Source: Streptomyces pilosus
GTDB lineage: Bacteria; Actinomycetota; Actinomycetes; Streptomycetales; Streptomycetaceae
NCBI RefSeq assembly: GCF_014649835.1
Contig: NZ_BMTU01000006.1
Span: forward strand, 124,001-188,000
DNA length: 64,000 bases
Direction of reading: 5' to 3'
Positions 48,770 through 55,402 of the stretch are shown in pieces. The translations under genes and the position numbers were made by a program. Below the pieces are notes generated by a model, which ran no database searches, was not told where the DNA came from, and saw nothing but the letters and a program-made list of their open reading frames with translations. How positions within the stretch are numbered: position 1 is the first letter of the stretch; each line of letters opens with the position of its first letter.

Positions 48770-49030
48770 ATGATCACCACCGAAGTGACCTTCGACGAGC
48801 TGTCCGCCCTGATGAAGCAGGCGGCCGGCATCACCGTCGACCCGCGGGAGCTCAAGGAGGCCGCGGAGTCCCCGTTCGACTCCTTCGGCCTGGACTCGCT
48901 CGGCCTGCTCGGCATCGTCGGCGAGCTGGAGAACCGGTACGGCCAGTCCCTGCCGCCCGACTCGGAGCGCTGCAGGACGCCCCGGGAGTTCCTGAACCTC
49001 GTCAACAGCACCCTCACGGCTGGAGCCTGA
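48770..49030 (+). CDS. whiE-ORFV: Acyl carrier protein of the spore-pigment PKS
   Basis: 86 residues, the standard ACP size. The phosphopantetheine attachment site is S43 in F-G-L-D-S-L-G-L-L-G-I. The four-helix layout and acidic helix II are normal. It carries the growing chain between KS-alpha/beta and the cyclases. An AAGGAG lies in front of the ATG; the aromatase gene starts two bases after its stop. Confidence 0.94.
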   Translation: MITTEVTFDELSALMKQAAGITVDPRELKEAAESPFDSFGLDSLGLLGIVGELENRYGQSLPPDSERCRTPREFLNLVNSTLTAGA

Positions 49031-49032
49031 AC

Positions 49033-49515
49033 GTGGCCGGACACACCGAGAACAGCATCACCATCGACGCTCCCCTCGACCTGGTGTGGGAGATGACCAA
49101 CGACCTGGAGAACTGGCCGCGGCTGTTCAGCGAGTACGCGTCGGTGGACATCATCTCCCGCGAGGGGGACACCACGACGTTCCGGCTGACCATGCACCCG
49201 GACGAGAACGGCAAGGTGTGGAGCTGGGTGTCGGAGCGCACCCCGGACCGCGGGAAGCGGACCGTCCGCGCCCGCCGGGTCGAGACGGGCCCGTTCGCCC
49301 ACATGGACATCCTCTGGGAGTACGCGGAGCTGCCCGGCGGGGTCGAGATGCGCTGGACGCAGGACTTCGCGATGAAGCCCGACGCCCCGGTGGACGACGC
49401 CTGGATGACGGACAACATCAACCGCAATTCCCGCGTCCAGATGGCCCTCATCCGGGACCGGATCGAGCAGGTCGCCCGTGACAGCGAGAGCGCGTCCGTC
49501 GCGTCCTCGCGCTGA
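49033..49515 (+). CDS. whiE-ORFVI: Polyketide aromatase/cyclase, START/SRPBCC fold
   Basis: 160 residues from the GTG at 49033. A single START-like domain with S-I-T-I-D-A-P-L-D-L-V-W-E-M-T-N-D at the start, the strand-loop W-S-W-V-S-E-R and a long C-terminal helix (I-N-R-N-S-R-V-Q-M-A-L-I-R-D-R). It corresponds to whiE ORFVI and TcmN-type aromatases that set the first ring of the polyketide. Two bases separate it from the ACP gene, so translation is coupled. Confidence 0.92.
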   Translation: MAGHTENSITIDAPLDLVWEMTNDLENWPRLFSEYASVDIISREGDTTTFRLTMHPDENGKVWSWVSERTPDRGKRTVRARRVETGPFAHMDILWEYAELPGGVEMRWTQDFAMKPDAPVDDAWMTDNINRNSRVQMALIRDRIEQVARDSESASVASSR

Positions 49516-49560
49516 GCGCCGGTCCGGACAGGACGCGGAAGAACAGGGAAGGACTCCCCC

Positions 49561-49896
49561 ATGCACCACGCCCTCATCGTCGCCCGGATGAAACCCGGTT
49601 CGGCGGCGGACATCGCCGACGTGTTCGCCGACTCCGACCGGGGTGAGCTGCCCCACCTGATCGGGGTCGGCCGGCGCAGCCTCTTCCAGTTCGGCGACGA
49701 CGTGTACCTGCACCTCATCGAGTCCGAGCAGGACCCGGCGCCCGCCATCGCCAGGCTCGCCTCGCACCCGGAGTTCCGGGGCATCAGCGAGCGGCTGGAG
49801 GCGTACGTCAGCCCGTACGACCCTGCCACCTGGCGCGGTCCGAAGGACGCCATGGCGCGGTGCTTCTACCGCTGGGAGCGCGGCGCCGGCTCCTGA
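49561..49896 (+). CDS. whiE-ORFVII: TcmI-family polyketide cyclase
   Basis: 111 residues. The opening A-L-I-V-A-R-M-K-P-G-S-A-A-D-I-A-D-V-F-A-D-S-D, then G-V-G-R-R-S-L-F-Q-F-G-D-D-V-Y-L-H-L-I-E and the end A-M-A-R-C-F-Y-R-W match the TcmI/WhiE-VII ferredoxin-fold cyclases that close the last ring. It is 45 bp after the aromatase gene and is the last gene of the plus-strand run; a very strong hairpin follows. Confidence 0.92.
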   Translation: MHHALIVARMKPGSAADIADVFADSDRGELPHLIGVGRRSLFQFGDDVYLHLIESEQDPAPAIARLASHPEFRGISERLEAYVSPYDPATWRGPKDAMARCFYRWERGAGS

Positions 49897-49914
49897 GCCG
49901 GGCTCCGGGGAACA

Positions 49915-49963
49915 CCCCGAGGCCGCCGGTTCCGCGTCAGTCGCGGAGCCGGCGGCCTCGGGG
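49915..49963. terminator. 22-bp-stem terminator between cyclase and O-methyltransferase genes
   Basis: CCCCGAGGCCGCCGG (49915-49929) and TCCGCG (49931-49936) pair with CGCGGA (49942-49947) and CCGGCGGCCTCGGGG (49949-49963), with one U-G pair at 49930/49948 and a five-base loop, followed by TTT. The stem is long enough to act in both directions, for the convergent genes on either side. Confidence 0.9.
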
Positions 49964-49980
49964 TTTCCGGCGCCTTCGGA

Positions 49981-51009
49981 TCAGCCGGGGACGGTGCACT
50001 CGAAGGCGTGCAGGTACGCGTTGACGGGACGGATCTCGCCGATGACCAGGCCCGCGCCGGTCAGCCGGTCGACCATGCTCTGCCGGGTGTGCTTGGCGCC
50101 GCCGACGTTGAGGAGCAGCAGCAGGTCCATGGCGGTGGTGAACCGCATCGACGGGGTGTCGTCGACGAGGTTCTCGATGACCACGACCCGGGCCCCGGGC
50201 CGTGCCACCGCCCGGACGTTGGCGAGGACCCGGCGGGTGCTGTCGTCGTCCCACTCCAGCACGTTCTTGATGATGTACACGTCCGCCCGGACGGGGACGT
50301 CCTCGCGGCAGTCACCGGCGACGACGTCGACCCGGCCGGCGAGCGCGCCGTCCCGGCGCAGTCGCGGGTCGGCGTTCTCGACGACGCCCGGCAGGTCGAG
50401 CAGCGTGCCGTGGAGGTGCGGGTGCTTCTCCAGGAGGCTGGCCAGCACGTGTCCCTGGCCGCCTCCGATGTCCACGACCGAGGAGGCGTCGTCCAGGTCG
50501 AGCAGCAGGGCCACGTCACGGGCGGACTGCTCGCTGGAGGTCGTCATCGCGCGGTTGAACACGTGGGCGGACTCGGGGGCGGAGTCGTTGAGGTAGGTGA
50601 AGAACTCCCGGTCGTACACGTCCTCGAAGACATTGCGGCCGGAGCGCACCGCCTCGTCGAGCAGCGGCCAGACGTTCCAGGTCCACGGCTCGGTGCACCA
50701 CAGGGCGATGTAGCGCAGGCTGTGCGGGTCGTCCTCCCGCAGCAGCCGGGACATCTCGGTGTGTTCGAAGGTGCCGTCGGGGTTCTCGGCGAACACGCCC
50801 TGGCAGGTCAGGGCGCGCAGCAGCCGCCGCAGGGTGTGCGGCTGGGTCTTCACCTCCGTCGCCAGGTCGTCGACGGTCATGGGGCTGTCGTCCAGGGCGT
50901 CCGGCACGCCCAGGCGGACGGCCGCGCGCACGGCGGCGGCGCACGCCGCCCCGAACACGAGCTCTCTCAGCCGCATGGGCGGCGGGGGAGCCGGATCGAC
51001 GGATGTCAT
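49981..51009 (-). CDS. SAM-dependent O-methyltransferase (polyketide type)
   Basis: 342 residues. An N-terminal winged helix dimerisation domain (about 15-100, V-F-G-A-A-C-A-A-A-V-R-A-A-V-R-L-G-V-P-D-A-L-D) precedes the SAM-binding fold: V-V-D-I-G-G-G-Q-G-H-V-L (about 181-192), T-L-L-D-L-P-G-V, and D-V-Y-I-I-K-N-V-L-E-W-D-D. This is the TcmO/DmpM family of polyketide O-methyltransferases. It converges on the spore-pigment genes with a terminator between, so it might methylate the pigment; that is inference. The S. coelicolor whiE locus as I know it has no such gene in this position. Confidence 0.9.
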   Translation of the reverse strand: MTSVDPAPPPPMRLRELVFGAACAAAVRAAVRLGVPDALDDSPMTVDDLATEVKTQPHTLRRLLRALTCQGVFAENPDGTFEHTEMSRLLREDDPHSLRYIALWCTEPWTWNVWPLLDEAVRSGRNVFEDVYDREFFTYLNDSAPESAHVFNRAMTTSSEQSARDVALLLDLDDASSVVDIGGGQGHVLASLLEKHPHLHGTLLDLPGVVENADPRLRRDGALAGRVDVVAGDCREDVPVRADVYIIKNVLEWDDDSTRRVLANVRAVARPGARVVVIENLVDDTPSMRFTTAMDLLLLLNVGGAKHTRQSMVDRLTGAGLVIGEIRPVNAYLHAFECTVPG

Positions 51010-51055
51010 CCGTTGCCTCGCTTCTGCTGTCGTGCGGTCGGTGGGCGGAGCGGGG

Positions 51056-52114
51056 TCAGCACATTCCGGCGGGTTCGGAGAGCGTGCAGGTGTTGCGGCT
51101 GAAGGTGTTGGTCTTGGCGGTGTCCCGGTTGGCCAGGTCGGCCGGGCCGTTGCCGGTCAGCAGGTTGTCGCGGATCTCGTTGCGCTCGCTAGGGGTGCCG
51201 ACGAGGCTCTTGAACAGCACGATGCCGCCGGACAGCGGGGAGGTGCCCTTGTTGTCCTCGACCCGGTTGAAGGCGACGAGCGTGTCCTCGACGCCGGTGA
51301 GGACGATGCCGGAGCCCTGGAGGAAGGGCAGGCGCGGCGTCTGCTCGCAGTGCTTGTTGTTGGCGTGCACGTGGTTGTGGGTGACGCTCAGCCGGCCGGC
51401 GCGCGGTGCGGACTCGTCGCCCACGACGAACACGGCGGCGCAGTTGCCGGTGGCCTCGTTGTGGTCGACGCTCATGTTCCGCAGCCGCCGTACGGTGACG
51501 CCGACCCGGTTGCCTTCCGTCCTGTTGTGCCGGATCACCGTCCTCCCGGCGTCCCTGGCGCCTTCCTCGGTGTCCACGGTGTTGGCGACGAACACCCCGG
51601 CGTCGCCGTTGTCCTGCGTGAGGTTGTGGCTGATGACGCCGCGTACGGAGCGTTCCGCGGCGATGCCCCACCGGCCGTTCTTCCCGGCGCTCACGAAGCG
51701 GATCTGCAGGTGCTCGGTCCCGGTGGCCCACAGCCCGTTCCCGGCGAACCCGCGCACCGTCAGGGACCGTACGGAGACGTCTTCGAGGGGCTTGGCGTCC
51801 GTGCCCGTCACGCAGATGCCGTTGCCGGCCTCGGCGCAGGCGCCCTTGGCCTTCGCGGCGGGCATCAGGACGGTGCGGTTCGCGCCCTGACCGCGCAGGG
51901 TGATGTCCGGGGAGGTGATGTCGACGCTCTGCCGGTAGGTGCCGGCCGCGAGCAGGACGGTGTCCCCCGGCTCGGCGGCGTCGACGGCCTTCTGGATGGA
52001 CTGCCCGGGCTGGACGCGGTGGACGGTCGGCTGCTGGACCGCCGGGGCGGCACCCATCCCGGCGGCCACGACGGCGGTGGCGCATGCCAGGAACGCGATG
52101 TGTCGTCTGTTCAT
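51056..52114 (-). CDS. Secreted right-handed parallel beta-helix protein
   Basis: 352 residues. Signal peptide to about residue 25. The body is built of repeated short strands with N-x-x-x-x-N turns (H-N-L-T-Q-D-N-G-D-A-G-V-F-V-A-N, H-N-R-T-E-G-N-R-V-G-V, H-N-E-A-T-G-N), the PbH1 pattern of pectate-lyase-like beta-helices. The opening G-Q-S-I-Q-K-A-V-D-A-A-E-P-G-D-T-V-L-L-A-A-G-T-Y is typical. No lyase active site is identifiable; many Streptomyces members have unknown ligands, often polysaccharides. Three palindromes lie upstream of the start, so it is likely tightly regulated. Confidence 0.88.
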   Translation of the reverse strand: MNRRHIAFLACATAVVAAGMGAAPAVQQPTVHRVQPGQSIQKAVDAAEPGDTVLLAAGTYRQSVDITSPDITLRGQGANRTVLMPAAKAKGACAEAGNGICVTGTDAKPLEDVSVRSLTVRGFAGNGLWATGTEHLQIRFVSAGKNGRWGIAAERSVRGVISHNLTQDNGDAGVFVANTVDTEEGARDAGRTVIRHNRTEGNRVGVTVRRLRNMSVDHNEATGNCAAVFVVGDESAPRAGRLSVTHNHVHANNKHCEQTPRLPFLQGSGIVLTGVEDTLVAFNRVEDNKGTSPLSGGIVLFKSLVGTPSERNEIRDNLLTGNGPADLANRDTAKTNTFSRNTCTLSEPAGMC

Positions 52115-52132
52115 GAAGCCGAAGCTATGAGC

Positions 52133-52183
52133 GGGTGATCGCCCCTGCCACCGGTGATCACCCAGCCGGGCGCGGTGATCACC
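52133..52183. promoter_or_regulatory. Three phased GGTGATCACC-type palindromes
   Basis: GGGTGATCGCCC (52133-52144), GGTGATCACC (52153-52162) and GGTGATCACC (52174-52183) have centres 19 and 21 bases apart, near two helical turns, and start 19 bases upstream of the beta-helix gene start. Repeated, phased sites suggest cooperative binding of one regulator on the same face of the DNA. They also lie about 170-220 bp upstream of the divergent peptidase start. Confidence 0.6.
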
Positions 52184-52354
52184 GGGCTCCCGGTCCGGGC
52201 TCGGAGCCGGCGGTGCGCGGCGACGCTCGCCCGTTCGGCCGCGGTTGCCTCGCCCGGGTCACCGCCGCGCTGTGGGGTGGCACTGACACGCCCGCGAGCA
52301 GGGCATCGCCGGCCCGGGCGTCCAGCCACGCAGCGAGAGGGACGGAGTGTGCCC

Positions 52355-53983
52355 ATGCCCCGAATACGCGCCACCCCGGCGGGCCGACGGCGTGCCGCGG
52401 TCGTCGCGGCCCTGCTGACCGGCTCGGCGGTGCTGACCGGACCGTCCCCCGCCACGGCCGGCGGCGCTCCCCCGCCCGCGTCGGCCGTCCCGCGGCTGGA
52501 CTGGAGCCGGTGCGTGCCGGGCAGCGCGTTCGACTGCGCGACGGCGAGGGTCCCGCTGGACCACGACGAGCCCGGCGGGCGCACCATCGAACTGGCCGTC
52601 GTCAGGCGGAAGGCGGCCGACCCGGACCGGCGCGTGGGCACCCTGTTCTTCAACCCCGGCGGCCCCGGCGGTCCGGGGACGGTGCAGATGCCGCAGAACT
52701 ACGCGTCCTTCCCCCAGGAGGTGCGGGAGCGGTTCGACATCGTGAGCTGGGACCCCCGCGGGGTCGGCAGCAGTACCGCGGTGAACTGCTTCACGAGCCC
52801 CGGGGAAGCCGCCGAGTGGAGCGCGAGCCGTCCCGCGGGCTTCCCGGTGGGGGAAGCGGAACGGGCGGAGTACGCCGCCTCCTACGAGGAGCTGGGCCGG
52901 CGCTGCGAGCAGCGGGATCCCGCGTTGCTGCGCCATGTGTCGACCGCCGACACGGCGCGCGACCTCGACCTGCTGCTGGCGGCGGTCGGTGAGGACCGGC
53001 TCAACTACCTCGGCATCTCCTACGGCACGATGCTGGGCGCCACCTACGCGAACCTGTTCCCGGGCAAGGTCCGCGCCATGATCCTGGACAGCAACTGGGA
53101 TCCGCGGGCCTGGACGGACGACGCCTCCGACGAGGACCCGCGGCTGACCAGCTTCCAGCGCCTGGGCTCGGACCTCGGGGCGGCGGAGACCCTGGACCGG
53201 TTCCTCACCCTGTGCGGGACCGCCGGCACCGACCGCTGCGCCTTCTCCGCCGGCAGCCCGGAGGCCACCAGGGACAAGTTCGAGGAGCTGATGGTGCGGC
53301 TGCGGGAACGGCCCGTGGAGGGGTGGACCTACGCCGGCACGATCGCCGCCGCGGTGAGCGGCTTCTACGTCGTCCATCCCGGGTGGACCCGACTCGCCGC
53401 CACCCTGCAGGAGTTGTGGCAGGGCCGGGTCCCGGCGCCGGTGCCGCTCCCGCCGCCGCCGGCGGTGCCCGAACCGGACCCGTACCTGGGCGAGGAGCAG
53501 AGCACCGCGGTGTTCTGCGGTGACAGTCCCCATCCGCGGGACCCCTCGGCCTACCACGCCCTGGAGGACCTGAGCGCCGCCCGCGCGGGCGACACCGGAC
53601 GCTTCTGGGTCTGGTCCTCCGCGGGCTGCGCCGGCTGGCCCGCGGTCGCCGAGCACCGCTACCGCGGACCGTGGGACAGGCCGACGGCCCACCCCGTCCT
53701 GGTGGTGGGCACCACCCACGACCCCTCCACCCCCTTCACGGGTGCGCAGGCCATGGCGGAGCAACTGGCCGGCGCGCGTCTGCTCACCCACCGCGGGCAC
53801 GGGCACACCGCGCTGCTCAACCCCAGCCGGTGCGTGCAGGCGCACGAGAGCCGCTACCTGGTCGACGGCACCCTGCCGCCGCCCGGGACGACGTGCGAGC
53901 AGGACACGCCGCCCTTCGGCACACCCCGGCCGAGCGGCGGCGTCGCCACCGGCGGGGGCGGGACGGCCGGCGCCCTGTCCTGA
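52355..53983 (+). CDS. Secreted alpha/beta-hydrolase, tripeptidyl aminopeptidase-like (S33)
   Basis: 542 residues from the ATG at 52355, with GGACGGAG upstream; a GTG at 52349 is also possible. Signal peptide to about residue 36 (P-A-T-A-G-G). The catalytic serine is S222 in G-I-S-Y-G-T. Late motifs T-T-H-D-P-S-T-P (acid) and H-G-H-T-A-L (histidine) complete the triad. The C-terminal TAP-like domain matches SlpD/SlpE/Tap enzymes that remove tripeptides from secreted protein N-termini. It acts outside the cell in peptide supply or prodomain removal. A hairpin follows the stop. Confidence 0.92.
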   Translation: MPRIRATPAGRRRAAVVAALLTGSAVLTGPSPATAGGAPPPASAVPRLDWSRCVPGSAFDCATARVPLDHDEPGGRTIELAVVRRKAADPDRRVGTLFFNPGGPGGPGTVQMPQNYASFPQEVRERFDIVSWDPRGVGSSTAVNCFTSPGEAAEWSASRPAGFPVGEAERAEYAASYEELGRRCEQRDPALLRHVSTADTARDLDLLLAAVGEDRLNYLGISYGTMLGATYANLFPGKVRAMILDSNWDPRAWTDDASDEDPRLTSFQRLGSDLGAAETLDRFLTLCGTAGTDRCAFSAGSPEATRDKFEELMVRLRERPVEGWTYAGTIAAAVSGFYVVHPGWTRLAATLQELWQGRVPAPVPLPPPPAVPEPDPYLGEEQSTAVFCGDSPHPRDPSAYHALEDLSAARAGDTGRFWVWSSAGCAGWPAVAEHRYRGPWDRPTAHPVLVVGTTHDPSTPFTGAQAMAEQLAGARLLTHRGHGHTALLNPSRCVQAHESRYLVDGTLPPPGTTCEQDTPPFGTPRPSGGVATGGGGTAGALS

Positions 53984-54005
53984 GCCCGCGCCGGCCCCCC
54001 GGCTG

Positions 54006-54024
54006 GAAGAAGCCCGGCTTCTTC
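54006..54024 (+). terminator. Short hairpin after the peptidase gene
   Basis: GAAGAAGC and GCTTCTTC (54006-54013 and 54017-54024) with a three-base loop start 22 bases after the stop; the stem is AT-richer than its surroundings. Confidence 0.6.
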
Positions 54025-54191
54025 GGCGTCCGCTCCGCTTGAATATGTGCTCTTCCTGCCGTCGTCGAACGGGAACACCCGGTCGTCGTGCGCGAGGACC
54101 GCACCGGCGCTCCCGGCGCGGTGCTCGGCCCGATGTCTGGGTGATGCACCGACGCGACGGCGAAAGCAAGGGTGCGACGGCCCCGCCCGCA

Positions 54192-54252
54192 CCCGGCCCC
54201 GCCCGCCCGGAGGCACGGGCGTGAGGGGGCGGGCGGGCCGGGTACCCGTGCC
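54192..54252. other. Gene-free 53984-54340 with overlapping hairpins
   Basis: The 357 bp between the peptidase and the MBL gene hold no supportable ORF. Two inverted repeats overlap: CCCGGCCCC-rich arms at 54192-54208 with 54226-54242 (one-base bulge), and GGCACGGG/CCCGTGCC at 54212-54219 with 54245-54252. They cannot form together. They may be chance in such GC-rich DNA or an attenuator of the next gene. Confidence 0.35.
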
Positions 54253-54340
54253 CGGTCCGGGACGGCGTACGGGAGAAGCCGCACGGTGCCGTCGCCGCCC
54301 CGATGGCGAGGGCGACGGTCCGCGACGGAGGGAGTCGGCC

Positions 54341-55189
54341 ATGCACGCACCGCCCGAGGGGAGCGCCGAGATCCTCTTCATCGGCAACGCCACCCTGCTG
54401 ATCCGGTACGGGGACCTGACGCTCCTGACGGACCCGAACTTCCTCCACCGGGGACAGCTCGCCCACCTCGGCTACGGGCTCGTCTCCCGCCGGCTGTCCG
54501 AGCCGGCCCTCGGAGTCGCCGACCTGCCCCACGCGGACCTGGACGCGGTGGTGCTGTCCCACCTGCACGGCGACCACTTCGACCGGGTGGCCCGGCGCGG
54601 CCTGGACCGGGGCCTGCCCTTCGTCACGACACCGCACGCCTCCCGCGTGCTCCAGGGTCTGCACGGCTTCCACCGCGCGGTGGGTCTGCGCACCTGGCAG
54701 AGCCACACCCTGGTGCGCGGTGATTCCCTGGTCCGTGTCACGTCGCTGCCCGGACGCCACGCCCCCGGCCCCGCCCGCTTCCTGCTGCCCCCGGTGATGG
54801 GGAGCCTGCTGGAGTTCGGTGACCGCTCCGGCACCGTCCGCCTGGTGCTCTACCTCACCGGCGACACCCTGGTGTACGACGGTCTGCGGGAGATCGCCCG
54901 CCGCTTCCCCGGCATCCACCTGGCGGTGCTGCACCTGGGCGGGACGACGCTGCCCGGCGGCATGGTGGTCACCATGGACGCGGAGCAGGGCGCCGAACTG
55001 CTCGACCTGATCCGTCCGCGCCACGCGCTGCCCGTCCACTACGACGACTACGGCGTGTTCCGCTCCCCGCTCGCGGACTTCCTGGACGAGGCCGGCCGCC
55101 GCGGGCACGGGGCGCGGATCCTGCGGTGCGGCCGGGGCGAGCGGGTGACGGTGGGTGCCGAGGCCGTGGTCCCCGGCCCGGCCCGCTAG
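54341..55189 (+). CDS. MBL-fold metallo-hydrolase
   Basis: 282 residues from the ATG at 54341. The metallo-beta-lactamase motif reads L-S-H-L-H-G-D-H-F-D, with the earlier I-G-N-A-T-L-L-I-R-Y strand and T-D-P-N-F; further ligands are D in L-T-G-D-T and H in P-V-H-Y-D-D-Y-G. The pattern (N-A-T-L-L-I ... P-V-H-Y-D-D-Y-G) is of the UlaG/RomA-like branch, cytoplasmic hydrolases of uncertain substrate, including N-acyl phosphatidylethanolamine hydrolase-like proteins. A perfect palindrome overlaps its stop codon. Confidence 0.88.
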   Translation: MHAPPEGSAEILFIGNATLLIRYGDLTLLTDPNFLHRGQLAHLGYGLVSRRLSEPALGVADLPHADLDAVVLSHLHGDHFDRVARRGLDRGLPFVTTPHASRVLQGLHGFHRAVGLRTWQSHTLVRGDSLVRVTSLPGRHAPGPARFLLPPVMGSLLEFGDRSGTVRLVLYLTGDTLVYDGLREIARRFPGIHLAVLHLGGTTLPGGMVVTMDAEQGAELLDLIRPRHALPVHYDDYGVFRSPLADFLDEAGRRGHGARILRCGRGERVTVGAEAVVPGPAR

Positions 55190-55198
55190 CGGGCCGGG
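55177..55198 (+). terminator. 22-bp perfect palindrome across the MBL stop codon
   Basis: CCCGGCCCGC-TA-GCGGGCCGGG at 55177-55198, with the TAG stop in its centre. Without a loop it would fold only as a cruciform or tight hairpin; a terminator or regulatory site are both possible. Confidence 0.5.
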
Positions 55199-55402
55199 GG
55201 CGCGCGGTGCCCGGCGGGCGCGGTCCCGCCGGTCCCTGGATGCCCGCGCGGCACGTTGGGCGTAGTGTCCGCATATGCGTGGTGTCCGGTGTGAGGGGTG
55301 CGGCGCGGTCCGGAAGGGGACGGCGGCGCGCGTTTCCCGACGGCCGGCACACGACGCGGCCCGCGGGTACCCCGTGCCCCCGCGTCCGGGGAGGGACGGC
55401 TG

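Noticed and set aside
49983..51009. O-methyltransferase as an N-methyltransferase or unrelated SAM enzyme
   Set aside because: The N-terminal dimerisation domain plus D-I-G-G-G-Q-G fits the polyketide O-methyltransferase family best, so other readings were dropped.
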